Source: Chrysaora quinquecirrha
Taxonomy: Eukaryota > Cnidaria > Scyphozoa > Semaeostomeae > Pelagiidae
Assembly: GCA_014526335.1 (NCBI GenBank)
Contig: JACTAT010000006.1
Coordinates: 3,851,202 to 3,915,201, forward strand
Direction: 5' to 3'
Length of the DNA stretch: 64,000 bases
Position numbers and translations under genes: made by a program. How positions within the stretch are numbered: position 1 is the stretch's first letter; each line of letters opens with the position of its first letter. Positions 36,001 to 49,200 of this stretch are shown piece after piece. The notes beneath the pieces are model-generated. The model did not search any database. It was given only the letters and a program-made list of their open reading frames with translations, and was not told the origin of the DNA.

Positions 36001-39000
36001 CGACGTTAGTAGTAGGCCTTAACTCATGCACTACGAATGAGCAACCGGTTGATAGCAAAAAGCCCAATAAGGGCTGAGATGAGATAAAGAAATACAAAAC
36101 AACTCGACAGTAATGAAGCTGTAAGAAACTACACAATATGAAATATTTTTTACTTTGCTGAGACTTTTTGAACGAAATTCCGTTTTGCTTATGCATCGTT
36201 GTAATCTAATAATATGTTAGATAAAATTTCTCAAATAAAATTTTGCATAAAAGCGCCAAAACTTTACTTGTTTATAACTAAGAATGACATATATCATTTT
36301 GTGTGCAAAGATAAATCGCGATGAACCGCTGGAACATCGTAGGGCATACTTAAAAGCTTTTTCCTTCTTACATTCCTCAGAGTATAAACGTCAGAAACAG
36401 TCCGAAACAATTGACTAAGGCGGAATTTCTACCCAGATGCGGATAGAAATGCACCAATCAGTAAGTGAAGCCGAATTAGCATAGTGTGCTAAGAGCTGAG
36501 ATATTTTAGGGATGGCCCAGATTCAGAGTCAAATTGTTTCTAAAAGGTGTCTGCTTGCAACAAAAATCGACTCCTGAATTATCACAAATCTGCGCATGGG
36601 TGGGCTAACCAGCAAGAAAGACTGAAAGCCAAAAAACATGCATAAGCTTAACTTACGCTACAGTAATCACTCGTACAGTCACAAAAGAAAATGGGATTCA
36701 CCTTTCCCATAATAGTGAAGCATGTTAACTCACCTCTCCCCTAACATTACGATGAAACCAACGAACTTGTCCATCACTCAGCTCCAAGTAAAACTGCCCA
36801 TGTCTGTTTTCGTCTGAATTAGGGTCGACAGTTTGAAACAATTCTTGCTGGCCTTGATTTGAATCAACATAAACCCAAACTGCAATTGTTATTCCTGTGA
36901 TTGGTTTATTCACAAGCTGATCACCATCAGAAGGATATTCCCTTGAAAAGATAAAGATGAACATTCGTGAATAATGCTACCTCAATAAGCTTTACGGCAC
37001 AAACGCTTGCAAACAGAAAATCGAGGCTTACAAATATTCAAGCTTATTGTTTAGCATACAAGGTAAGGGTACAGAAGGCAAGACCTCCAACTGAATGCAT
37101 TTGAGATTGGAGACACTTGTAGGTGTAATGGGTCTGTATTCGAATATAGGCGGATGTGCCTTTAAACTGAGTGCATCTCTAGTGGGAGTAAAAGGGATAC
37201 AGTGTAATTAATTGTAGTTTTTTATTAATTTGAGCACATTTGTATACGTCTGGTTTGAGAACGAAACATTAAGTAATTTTCGGCTTTCGGCGTTACCTGT
37301 CACGCAGTGGGTCCAGCACTACGCATACAGCTTACCATCGAGAAAAGACTTCCCCACCAGGCGATGGGTTTTCACAGCCAAACAACACTAGATAAGGGAA
37401 GCGCGAATTGGAAAGGCAGCATGTCTGATATCAGGTATTTTCGGAGAAAGGGTCGACAACAGAGCTCTCAGAACTGCAACACTTGGCTCCGAAAGCCGAA
37501 GCGTTGTAATTTGGGCTGCATGGCCTAAGTCAACTTGAAAAATTCTTTCAGTGGATTTCTGTCAACTCATAGCCTTTATCAAATCGTTTTCGATAAAGGC
37601 TATAAGGTGACTCTTCATATTAATATGATTAAACCATTGTCGAATCAACTCTACTTGTTGGATTGACCAATCAAAATACAATCAAAAGTGGCCATGTCGC
37701 AGGTTTCTTGTTCTTGAATGGAGATACGATGTTAATATTCTAACAAGAAACGCTGGAAAAGCACGTGGTATAAATGATTGAACTCTGCTATGCATGTTTA
37801 TACATACCTCCTTGAAAACGAATACCATGGCCACATTTCCCAGCATCCCTTGCAAGTTGACTGAAATTGATCAAGGTGCCATCATTTCCATAACCAGAAT
37901 CATCGAAGACTTTTTCACCAGATATTCGATCGAAATTCAGATAAATGATTTGTGACTGATTTCCTGACCCTATAAGTAAGGAAAAAATCAATTTTTAAGT
38001 TTGAAACAAGCAAGTAGCTAAGTACTCTACAGTAATCTCAAAGGTTCTTATATGCGGGGATTTACTGTATATTTACACAGACAAGGTTTTTAGGAATTAT
38101 TCAAATTTGCTCTTTCAGTTCCCCAACTTCCCCAAATCTCTCCCTGCCCGAGTTTAATGTTAGATGAATTGCTGAATCGAAATTGAAATGAGAATCCTCA
38201 TCATGCAGGCAATTTCACGAAATGAGGTCTGTCAAGACATAATCAACATAGAATGGGGGAGGGACGGCAAAGGCATAGACCCCCATCAGTTGCACCCGTC
38301 TCAATATATTTTGTCCATGATTGTAAGTCACAACGCAAGCTTAGAACAGTAAATTTGTTACATGTAAGCACCGATGGGTGGACTAGCTCGGCACTTTTCA
38401 TTTGTGAATCAATCATATAAAACCGAGCTGGTTTAGAAGCGAGATAGCTTACTTGCAGGCCAGCCCGCCTCATATAAAGCAGGCCCTAAGTAAGAAAAGT
38501 AACGCAAGCTACTTAATCAAATACACAAATATAAAAACAATAATTAATTTACCGTAATCCAGGATATAGCTGCACTTCATAAACAATGTTCTGATTTCAA
38601 GGGCAGTAAGCTCTCTGTCAAACATATAGATCTCATCAAACCAATCGAAAGAGCCTGCAGACGAGTTGTGTTTTCCAAACGAGGCTTCTCCATCCCAGTC
38701 CACTGATAACGCGCCAGCACCGCTCGCTCCTTCTTTAATCTCGCCATCAACATAGATGATTGCAACTTCTTTATCAGAATCGTAGCTCACGGCGATATTA
38801 GTCCATAAATCTGAAAGTACAATAGAATTAGATGATAAGTATAATCGCTATGATTGATTAAATCATGTTAGAAATCGTTTACTACAAGCTTAAAACTAGG
38901 GTCACTATTAAGAAAATATTCTGCGACATTGCAGATAGGGACATCAAATTTTAAATGAAATTTCCGAGGGGTGTGTCGTTTCATAAATCTCCTACACTTC

Positions 39001-40016
39001 GACGATCAATCTCCATAAATCTTAAAAATCTTTTGAATCCTATAAATCTCGTATAAAATCGCAAACGTCTTTATTCATCCGAATAGGACTATGCTAGACA
39101 ACGATTGAAAGACAAGTGGGTGCTCTCTTTAAATTCTTAATTTAAAGATAAACTTAGATAAGTTTTCGAGACGAAATCCAGTCATTTGTCATTTTTTACA
39201 TTTATTATGAATGAAATTTGTGCATGGCAAGTTTCGCAAAATCAAGGAAAACTTGAAGAAATCCCTATATTAATATTTGTAAATCGTAATAAACCCCATA
39301 AATCTCATCATAAAAGACAAAGAGATTTATAGATGTCATAAATCTCATACGTCATTTTTTGAAGTGATAAACCCCTCGGAATTTTTGACAAGCTCAACTC
39401 GGAAAGCTCTATATAACATTAGCATGACACCCAGTCTATTTAATTGAATATTTATAACATGGAATTGAAAGAGGGCTTGTTCCAAATCTTTTGCCCGTAA
39501 TTGTAGTGCATGTTGTGGACGAAGCGAAAAATGGACCAATTTGGTCCATGCACGAAAATGACTATTTGTAATCGTTTCAGCTGTAGAAGCATTACCTCGC
39601 ACTGTCTTACTTGAAATACAAAGAAGGGGAGGGACATTTTGTTACCTTTCACGATAATTGGAACGGTCTTCACATTGAAAATTTCTTGATTGTATTCATT
39701 GCGATGAATCCAATACAATGCACCATCGTTGACTCTCAAGTCGTATTGTTTGTGTGTATGCATAGAATGGCCTCCTATCGTTTGAAACAATTGATGATTT
39801 CCAGTATTGTCATCAAGTTTAACCCATAAAACAATGGTTACAGAATCAGTTGGTTTGTTTCTGAATGATGATCCATATACATTGATTTCACTGCCGCTTC
39901 CATCTGCTACCTTTACTCCGTTATCGCAAGTTCCATTGAGTCCTAAGGATTGAGACAAGAATTAAGTCATCCATACAGTATGGTTGATTAAATGATTACC
40001 TGATTTATTCATCAAC

Positions 40017-40063
<47 letters not shown>

Positions 40064-43000
40064 CTAGTTGATTGACTGATTCATTGACTGATTGATAGGC
40101 TTTTTCACTTCAGTACATACCTTATTCTCTTTAATTTTCGTTGCCTTAATGTTCGAGGCCGCAGCCTGGTTAGCCTATCTACTGCCTGCTCAGATCCTAA
40201 CGACAGACGCGAAATACACACTTGTTCCCTGTATTAAGGTAAAGCAGAATCTCACTAAGCGCAATAGCTAGTGCGAAGAGTTTTCGCTAGGAGTTATTTC
40301 TACTATTCGTCGTTTGCTTTGGCGAACGGTGGAGCAGAGAACACAGTACTGCATATGTGTAGTGACGAAATCTTTCCACTAGCGCTAAGAGTTTCGCCTA
40401 GAGGAGACCCAGCTTGTGACAATGAAAGATTTCCTTTGCATTGATAGGGTGTCAGTCCATATATAAAATTCAGCTTCAACCAAAAAACTATCAAAAGGTT
40501 GAGTAACATCCTTTGAACCCTTTAAGGGAATAGGTCTGTTAGTAGATGCTATAATAACAAAATAGCTTTATCCTACCTGAAATAACATTCCCAAGAAAAT
40601 AGCCGTTATTTCCTTGGAATGAAGTATCTTTGGTCATGTTACCATCGATAGTTTTGAAATCAAGATGCAATACATTAGCTGCAAGAGGACCTTTGCATTT
40701 GTCATGAAGCTGTTTTATTTCGCTCTCCTCTAAAGTTCTATTAAAGATGTAGAATTCATCCACGTAGCCTCTTAGCTCTGCATCTCTTTGACCACCGATA
40801 CCTTGAATGAAAAGTAAATTCATTTAGTCAGTAAGTCATTTGCTGTAACGCATATGCTGCATTGGAATAGGAACTACAATGCCATTATATCATGATTGGG
40901 CTAAAACAGTTGGCACAGATAAATTCGGTATATGATTGTCTCAAATTGATATCCAATCTGAAGTCTATGAAATCAAAAACCATTCATCCCCAACCGAAAG
41001 CACTTAACAGTAAAATAGGGTAGTCGACCAGACCAGACTTAGTGGGGCTCTTGCTAAACGACCCAACATTGCTGGTCAAACATTTGAGATTTGTTTGAAA
41101 GCAATGTTTAACCGTTTGGCCACATCACAAACATTGATTGAGAAGCAGAATTGTTTTACAATGCTTTTAAAAAAATTTCATAAACATTTTCTGCTCTTCA
41201 AAAGCATATGTTTGACAGGCAATGTTTGTTATGTGGCCAAACATTAAAACAATTTGTATAAGAAACATTTCCGATGGTTGACAAACAATGTTTGATCGTT
41301 TAGCCAGGTCCTACTACTCAGTTCATCATACGTTTTAAAAAAAAACAAATTAAACACTTTGTTTAAAGGATAAAGCAATATTCTCGAGTTTTCTTATGTC
41401 TTCAATTTGAAGCCTGGTCTTTAACCTTAAATCCGATCCTACATCTGCCAAACGTTTTCATAGTAAAGGTGTCTTGAAGTTTTTTATTCGGCTTTTTAAA
41501 ACACTAAGCACTGTCGCAATTCAAGAAGCTCTAAAGAAACTTGCATGGTTTTTATATTTTGCATGAAGCATGCAAAAAACGTCCAGACCCTTCATCTGAT
41601 CGTAGCAAACCTCGTCCCCAGGCCCCAAACCGAATTTCTTTGAATCTCAACCATCAAATCGATTTTGGCCCTGGTACCGGCCACAAAATGTGTCAAAATA
41701 CTAGCAATTTTGGCCTAGGCATCAAAACAAGATGTAGATTCCGAAAGCAGATGTTCTTGGAAAGAAAATGCAAAGAACTCCATCGATAACTGTCAGGAAA
41801 GATCAATATCTCATGTAGCATCATATTTTGGTTTTAAAAGATGCTTTACATAGTTTTCGGCCTATTGTGGTGTGAAATTTTGAAGAAACTGTGACGTCAC
41901 TTAAAATTTCTATTGTGTGAACAGACAATCAAATTGCGAATAGACAAGGCCGATACCAGGGTCGAATATGGACAGCGGAGTATCACGTAGAGGCCTATTC
42001 ACCCTGGGGACGAGGTTGGATCGTAGCTACTCTCTTGACTGTTAGCTATATCTTACATACCAGCAAATGCTCCCCAATCTTGTGATAATGGCATCGGATC
42101 AGAAAACTCTTCTTTTACGATTTGTCCATCAACATATATCACAGCTCGTCCTCTTTCCATGTGGTACATGGCGACAATTTCAACCCAAGTGTCTGGTTGC
42201 AGGATAACTCTATCCGTAATTGCTGAGAATACTGTATCGCTATTTTCATCCCGATGAAACCAGCGTAATTTTCCATCTACAACTTCCAAATGAAACTGAC
42301 CTGCGAAGGGGAAATGATGAAATGAAAAAGACTGACATCATTGTTGGTGCTTATTGAATGTATTTAATTTAGGCCCCGCCGCATAAAACAAATCTCCGGC
42401 GGAGTAACTTTGGGGGTGACTCCCAAATGTAGGGGTACGGTATATGACATAACATCCCCATAAAGTTCCCCTGGATCAGCTGATTTACAAGTCTGCTTCT
42501 TTTGTAGTTCTGTTCGACTTTCTTTTGCCCATGATCTCACAAACGTCTCGCCAGTCCCCAGCATGTCGAAGCAAAAAATCTTCTACATTAGGGACATTTG
42601 GATAGCCTCTATCCTTTTCCGCATCCATTCACATATTGAAGATGAAGGTGAAATGATGTTTTAGCGCCAGTTGCTAGGATCTCAGTAGTAGGTTAACTAA
42701 TCGAGATCTCGGCCCTTGCCATGACGCTACCGTGGCTGGGCTCGAACCCTGACCACACTGAGCTTCTGACACCACGAGTCAGCTGGATTACACCACGACG
42801 CCACAGCATCTTCATACATATGCTTCTTGTTCTCTTGTTTACATACGGCAAAAAATAGATCCAATGCAAACTGTGCTTAATTCGAAAGTGATATTTGCTA
42901 GGGTGTATTCGCTTTTTTCTAGGGTGTATTTTTTGGACAGTGTTGAGAAATGTTGTACAGATTAAAAAGAGAAAACTTACCCAATGAATGCTTAGAGTGG

Positions 43001-44504
43001 TCTCCCACAGTTTCAAATAATTCATGAGTCCCAGCAGTATTCACCAAGTTAACCATCAGGGCGACAGTTATAGCCGTTCTTGGAAGCCCTGCAAAATATT
43101 AAGAACTTAACACCTCGATCTAAATCAATGTAGATGTGTTAGTTATGATGGTGGCAGTTATAGCAATGGTCATTGGTGTAGCCCAGTGGTCAAGGGGCTG
43201 GGTTTCCTGGCAATCCAATGTAACACATGCGTGGAATCGTCTCCCACAAAGGTCGGAATCATAAACTACAAGACGTCAATAAGCTTCGCTGTCCATCCTT
43301 CCGAGGTTGGTAAATGAGTATCCAGATTTCTTGGGTAATAACTGAAAGTGTCCCCAATAAGTACCAATGCTAAATACCTTGACACTTAGATAAAATAGCT
43401 GTTATTATTATAACATTAACATATAAATTGACATATCTTACCTGTAAAGTTTTTACCAGAAATACTAATCCTCCCTCCAAGCATCTGGGCACAGACCCCG
43501 CAGCTGCCATCTTTCTTTGATATGATTGCGCCATCTTGTAATACGGCTTTGTTATTATACGGAGAGTCGTCGAGAAGATATTCGGCTCGATATCTATCGA
43601 AACCAATGTAGAGAACACAATCTGGATCATCTGGAGAAGAGAAAAAATCTACAGAAGAAACTGTGTTTTTATCGACAACAGCTATGGCCTCAAAAGTAGA
43701 TGGACTGTCAAGACCTCGAGTTTGGTTGTAACGCTACTGTGGCTGGGGCCGTGCTGGGGTTCGAACCCAGACGTGTGTGTTGAGTTAATCTTGTCACGGA
43801 TTCGGTCATCGAAATCACTTTCCACATGACAACATCTAAAGGATAGCATAGTTGGGCCAATGCGACAAGCTGTCTTTTTTGCGTTCGATCCCCAAGCTAC
43901 CGTCCAGGGGATGGTAACACCGCTTTCATTCAAAATAATAAGCATTTCAGCTAAGAAATTGCCATTGGAGGTGCTACAATTGTTACGCCATGAAGCTGTG
44001 TATTTCTACTGGTTGTTTGCTGCAGGTAAACAACATATACAGAAAACACAAATGTACTATTGAATTAGGCACATACACTTGTTTTCTTCCTAAGGTGTAG
44101 CTTATTGTGCTGAGCACAAAGGGAACACTCAACAGCAAAATGCTGATGTAAGCAGTGCGAAAGCATTATTATCGATGTGACATCACTTCGCGATCCTATT
44201 TCCATTTGCCTGCTGCTTGGTATCACAGAGCTGGCAACTCTACTCGATAATTTTGGCCAGTCTGACGTTGCCAAGAATCGAAGACAATCTTAGACTGCCA
44301 GGCAGGATCCCCCGGACTCACTAACCACTTGGTCATCCTGACTTGGAGACATTATCACATTAAAGATACAAGTAAAAAACGCAAAGAAAACAAGATGGAC
44401 AAAAATGAGTCATTGGTACCTTTCAGTAGCTTATCTGCACCCAAAGACAGCTGAATTAACCAGACAATAAGCACATTGTGAACAAAGGTATAAGGCTTTC
44501 CCAT
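33026..44504 (-). CDS. Secreted protein with four tandem LamG-like domains, 12 exons
   Basis: Exons (minus): 44420-44504 (ATG), 43442-43630, 42981-43088, 42061-42300, 40577-40801, 39646-39942, 38553-38810, 37808-37969, 36734-36941, 35314-35466, 34205-34602, 33026-33440. Junctions are GT/AG and phase-consistent, except that exon 9 needs one more base at its GGG start. About 912 aa: signal peptide (NVLIVWLIQLSLGA), then four concanavalin-like LamG units at roughly 29-244, 245-460, 468-694 and 695-912. Each unit runs from F/LNFDR...DDSGYGNDG through HELFxTxGxHS, WFHRD, TWxxIVAxY, VYxDGQxVKE, LSQDWGxFAGIG to DEFYxFNRxLxxxEIxxLxxxC. No membrane anchor or other domain is seen, so secretion is expected. 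LamG domains usually bind glycans or matrix proteins; the partner here is unknown. A short alternative exon at 44515-44592 was considered and rejected. Confidence 0.87.
34770..34945. repeat. Dispersed repeat (TGACGTTTATACTC family)
   Basis: AAAACACAATGCCAATTCGATCCGCAGC... TTCTGACGTTTATTCTTTGAAGAGTGTCAAACGAAACAAGC... ATGCCCGAAAATGTTTCC; matches 25020-25205. A further fragment follows at about 35150-35235. In a LamG-gene intron. Confidence 0.6.
35601..36022. mobile_element. Foldback element with GGCACGACG subrepeats
   Basis: TTAGGCCTACTACAAACGTCGTG is mirrored by CACGACGTTAGTAGTAGGCCTTAA. Inside are many TGGCACGACG/CGTCGTGCC units. The GC content is far above the surroundings. It lies in the LamG-gene intron between exons 9 and 10. 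Confidence 0.8.
36330..36500 (-). repeat. Dispersed repeat (TGACGTTTATACTC family), inverted
   Basis: The reverse complement shares GACGTTTATACTCTGAGGAATGT, AAGCTTTTAAGTATGCCC and ATGCGGATAGAAATGCACCAATCAG with the 25020-25205 copy. Confidence 0.6.
40013..40096. repeat. (TGAT)n microsatellite
   Basis: Near-perfect TGAT/GATT array in the LamG-gene intron between exons 5 and 6. Confidence 0.95.
41035..41312. mobile_element. MITE-like element, GTTTGGCCA family
   Basis: CTAAACGACCCAACATTGC...GTCAAACATTT at the left; GACAAACAATGTTTGATCGTTTAGCCAGGTCC at the right. Internal GTTTGGCCACATCACAAACATTG. Same family as 52781-53061. Confidence 0.75.
42650..42815 (-). mobile_element. tRNA-like SINE, family 1 (best copy)
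   Basis: On the minus strand: GATGCTGTGGCGTCGTGGTGTAATCCAGCTGACTCGTGGTGTCAGAAGCTCAG, then the B-box-like GGGTTCGAGCCCAGCCACGG, then a tail GATTAGTTAACCTACTACTGAGATCCTAGC. A fragment of the same family, with GGGTTCGAACCCAG, lies at 43690-43780. Confidence 0.75.
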
Positions 44505-45038
44505 GACTTAAGCTTCATCAAACATACCAAGTGCGTTCATAGATATTTTCTTTCTAGATGATTCATGTTTTGCACTGCTCGTGCTAGCATCTAAAAACAA
44601 AGGGAAAGATTGAATTAAGTGGCTAAAGCATAAATGCGTCTGCTCAAGATGTTTAATTTATTACTATCAAACTAGTTATTTGCTGTCATAACCTCATAAT
44701 CATGATATATACGTCAGCATAAATCGTCTAACACTGCCACTATTTTAAACAATTCTGCAGATGTATGTAGACGGCTTTGGGGCAAAACTATTTACAATGA
44801 AATTAAAGTCGAACTAAATTGAATAAAGAGCATTGCACTGAACTTGGACCTATGAAGGTCCAATTCTAAGGTATGAAATTTTTGTGCAAGACAGAGTAAA
44901 AACATTGATATAGGAAACGTTGGTCAACAACTGGTTTACAATACAGTTAATCACAATGATAGGCATAGAAGGACGGCGTTAGTATAAGGAGATCCCAAGA
45001 GATTCCTGTCCATGACTTAGCTTTTTAGCTACTAAAGA

Positions 45039-45985
45039 TTATTTGTTGTATAACGGCCTCATGATTAAGTTCGTGCTGATTTTCCGGAGGATCAACGGAT
45101 GAACATATAGGGTTTGCTGTAAGACTGATTCAAGTTCATGCAACAATACACAAGCTATGGGCTGCAGATACTCCCCAAATAACAAGAGATCTGTTTTCTC
45201 CTTATAAATACATGTCCTCTAAAAGATATAGATCGTTACCTGTGAATCTCAATCTGATTGTAGCTAAGCTGCCAAATATTCCTTTCACAGTAACTCCGCG
45301 AGTCTGGAAGTAAATCGTCACCATAAAATTCTGAATTGATTCTCTCTAGGTTTCAATAGAAATATCATTAGTAAAGAAAGTTATACCTCTCGAAATCAGC
45401 GTATAAGCGTAAGTCGGAAAGCAATAATCCTTATTAGTGTTATTATGCAAAACAACTCAAGCGTGAAAGATATTTTTCGGTGAAGAAAATAGCGCAGGGC
45501 AGAATTCTGGACGCGGCTGGAAATCTTAGATATTGGGGGAAAACAGATGTAGATTCGTAAGGGAGAATATATCTACCAGATTTTTCGATTTAGACTAAAT
45601 CGTAGAAAGGTACAAGGAATAAGGGGTATAAGGAATACATTAAATATGGGATGCCGCCATTCGTCTCCTTAAAATTGGTTACGGTTCATTGCCTCATCAT
45701 AAGGCAACCAGCAAGCGGGACCTGTTAAAAGCGCAACTGGGCAGGACTGTTGGCAACATAACGAGAAACAAACTCTGAAACCAGTTTATTTTATTTCTAT
45801 TACAGCTTATTTTCTTCAAACGCAAACGATGTTTTGCTAGAAAATATCCCTGTATTCTGGACGGTGAAGGTGAAATGCTGCACTTGATGCCATTTGCTAG
45901 GATATCAAAAGTGGACTACCACCACTAGTATCATCATGGTGATCACCAGCATCATTATACACCAGTCATGATAATCATCATCATT

Positions 45986-46019
<34 letters not shown>

Positions 46020-46148
46020 ACAAAGACAGCGCAATAATCATCATTTTCCTCATGATCATCATCATTATCATCATCATTATTATTATTATCATCATCAACA
46101 TCGCAATGATCATCATCTTCGTAATTATCATCATTATCATCATCATCG

Positions 46149-46191
<43 letters not shown>

Positions 46192-46210
46192 TATCGTCAT
46201 CATCATCATT

Positions 46211-46248
<38 letters not shown>

Positions 46249-49200
46249 TATCATCACCAACATCGCAATGATCGTCATCTTCGTCACGATCAGCATTATT
46301 ATCATAATCGTCATTGTCCTCTTTGCGAAGAGCGACAGGCAACCCATCTTTCACCATTTCGCCCGAATAGCCGTAATTAAGCAGAGTCTGTCGCTAAACG
46401 GAGCAACCTCAGACTTTGGTTTCAAATAGTTGCATTTATCAAGTAGCTAATAGGGCTCCTGTGTTTCCATAAGCTGCAGTTAACTAGCACTAACAGCAAA
46501 CTGTACCAGTTAAGGCACTACGCAGTAACATATACTCTATACCATATAGACGAAAGAATAGCGTACTTCACAACACATTTACATCATTAAAATCAAGCAT
46601 AGCCAAGCAAATCAATAACTTAATACACACGATGATTACACTTTGATAGTATATCTTAAGCATTCACATTTGAATATAAACAGTTCGTTGCATATAAACG
46701 CAAGATTTAGTATTACAGAATTATATACATAATTTTCAAGTTTTCATAAAATGTCTTGGTATATTTAAAATCAGTTTTTACAGAACAAGCGGACAGATTA
46801 TCATCCATGTATTACCAACTCGGCTTAGTATGATTAGGTTGTACTAACTACAGATTAATCATCTAAGCCAGATTGTTTGATTTCTATTCACTACTTTACA
46901 CTTCAGATTAATGGCACTGTGGAGTCACTGTGAGACCCATTGGAAATATGTTCAGGATGGAGTTTATTGATAGTTTTCTAATGCGGCTGCTTCTTCATAA
47001 GAATGCTCTACGAAACGTTAAGCACAGTCCGGTCGGTGCAACCTTTGGGCCTCTTCAACAGCTCTATCCCTTTAGTCTGACAAGCGTTAGTGAAAATCAA
47101 AAGCCTTTTGACTGTGCGTTTTTCGACCATATCAAATACAGCTTGAACAACGCCGGAAGAGTCATGTTTTATCATGTCCTGTTTGGTCCCTTTCAATCTC
47201 ACCCCCTGTTCATATTCCTATATTTAAAAGCATTATCTTTCTCGTCCATTCGGAAAGGCTGCAGTGAGCGTGAAGGATATCAATAGAAGTGTACATAATA
47301 CAGGGAATGACGACTGCTATTACAAGTTAGTGTTAAACCACAAAAATGTATATTGAGACTTCCCTTACGCTTTTCGACTCCACAGTCCTCTGCTTCAAAG
47401 CCCAAGCTACTATTAGTAAACCAACAGTTTATCAGCTGTTCATTTGGTTATCCAGTTCAGATTTCACTTCATCGTTTCTTGATAGGCTGCTTTCGGCAAT
47501 CCAGTCAGTTTTGCTGAAAGAAAATATACAGGCCTAAATCAGATGGTAGGTGTAAAGACCAGAGCACTAGTGCCACATGAATGCCTCCTATCATGTACGC
47601 TATCCTGGATTCACTTTTCATCTGATTACCCTATACTTTCCCACCAATTAATCTCTAGACTTCCACGAAAAATTCTTGAACCGCTTGTGAACATCCAGAT
47701 GTCGTTTTACGGAAAACATTGCCAAACGGTTGGACTAAAAATGTTTGTCGCCAACAAACCATGAAAAGTAATAATTCGGGAGCCGGGTGTCTTAAAGCAA
47801 TTTCTTGATACCAGGTGTGGTTAACTTATACTGCTTTCACACTGCAAGTTAAACCGGTTTAAATAAACCTGTTTTACAAATGTTTCATTCTGATTGGTCA
47901 GTTTGACAAATCGAACTGATTGGTGGAAATCTAAGCTGGTTTAATTAAAGCTGGTTTTGAAGTGTCAGTGTATGAAAGCGTTATTACCGACAGAGTTAAA
48001 CAAAGAGGTTTGAAAATAGTCATCAGCAAAAGCTGAACAATTGGCTAGTGTCTGAAAGGATGATTCTTCATCAACTTAACAAGAGAATGGGAAAACGGGC
48101 ATCAAGAATTGACTTTGCAAGCAAGCAAGCAAGCAAGCAATCTTTATTTGTTAATGCAGGTCAGGGGTTCTAGTGGTCCCGACGAGATTCGAATACAACC
48201 TATCTTACTTTTTCGTTTTACTGTCTTCTGTAGAGTTGACGAGGTATTCGACATTTCCTGACTCTAATATTCGTTTGCCAAGGATCTGGAGAAAGAGATC
48301 AGAACAGGTATTTAAAAAATGGTTAAAGCGAAAACACCAAAAACTGAAGTTAACTAGTCGAAATTTTTTAACCACTGATGAAAGGTCAAAGGTCAGAGGT
48401 CAAAGCCAAAAGATCACTCTAAAATCAAGGTCAAGGTTCATGGGTCAATACGTAGAATCGCTGCATAGCTGCGAGGTCAAAGCAAGTAGAACGCTTTATT
48501 TACGATGTGAAGAGGAGCCGCAAAAGCTATGCCTTAAATTCGTCAATTTTGGAATATAATGAATAAATATCAATATGTTGTGACAGATTGAGGGTAGTTC
48601 AGTCGTTAAAACATTTGCGTTCAAAACAAGAGGCGGTATGTTCGAGATCAGCTCTGATCATATCCATAGTTAGTGATATTTGTCATTTATTTGGTGAAAA
48701 ATTTTGGTGTTCTGGCAAGGTTGCATTTCTGATATTCTTCGTGATGCTATCCCAAATTTTGATATATATTGTTACTTCTTTCCGTTCTAGTCAAGGAGTT
48801 TCTTCCCAGTAGAGATTAATCGGCATAGTCTTTCCGGTCATCCCCATTTCATAATCATTAATCTTGATATGACAGAGCTACCTACTTGATTAGCATGCTG
48901 AACTTTGATTCCATTTATGTCATGCCTTCGAGTAACATTGCTTTCAATGGTACGTAGTTTTCTTTTTATATAGTCCATTGCAACTCTATCAAATCCAGCG
49001 TCACCTTTATCTGTTGAAATTAAAGGACGCATCATTGATTTAACACATAAAATAGCTATTATTTATTTACAACATAAAGTGCTGAATGGTAAAAAAACAA
49101 GGACGAAAAGGAAATAAGGACTGCAGTGTTCATTGTTAGTTGTAATTAATTAGCATAATTATAACAACTTATATCCTACTAATAATTAATAGTGTGTGTA

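Noticed and set aside
43744..43780. GGGTTCGAACCC T-loop-like motif suggesting a tRNA gene
   Set aside because: No cloverleaf can be built around it; it matches the family 1 SINE.
44515..44592. Possible exon DASTSSAKHESSRKKISMNAL between AEBP2 and LamG
   Set aside because: It could be joined in phase to either gene, but has no similarity to AEBP2 or LamG, and the signal-peptide exon at 44420-44504 joins LamG exon 2 directly.
45905..46429. ORFs of 130-153 codons on three frames
   Set aside because: Same ATC satellite composition; no non-repetitive core.
46930..47286. 118-codon plus-strand ORF
   Set aside because: No domain, no signal or splice context, and it lies in the AEBP2 intron; the opposite strand is open as well, so coding sense is undecided.
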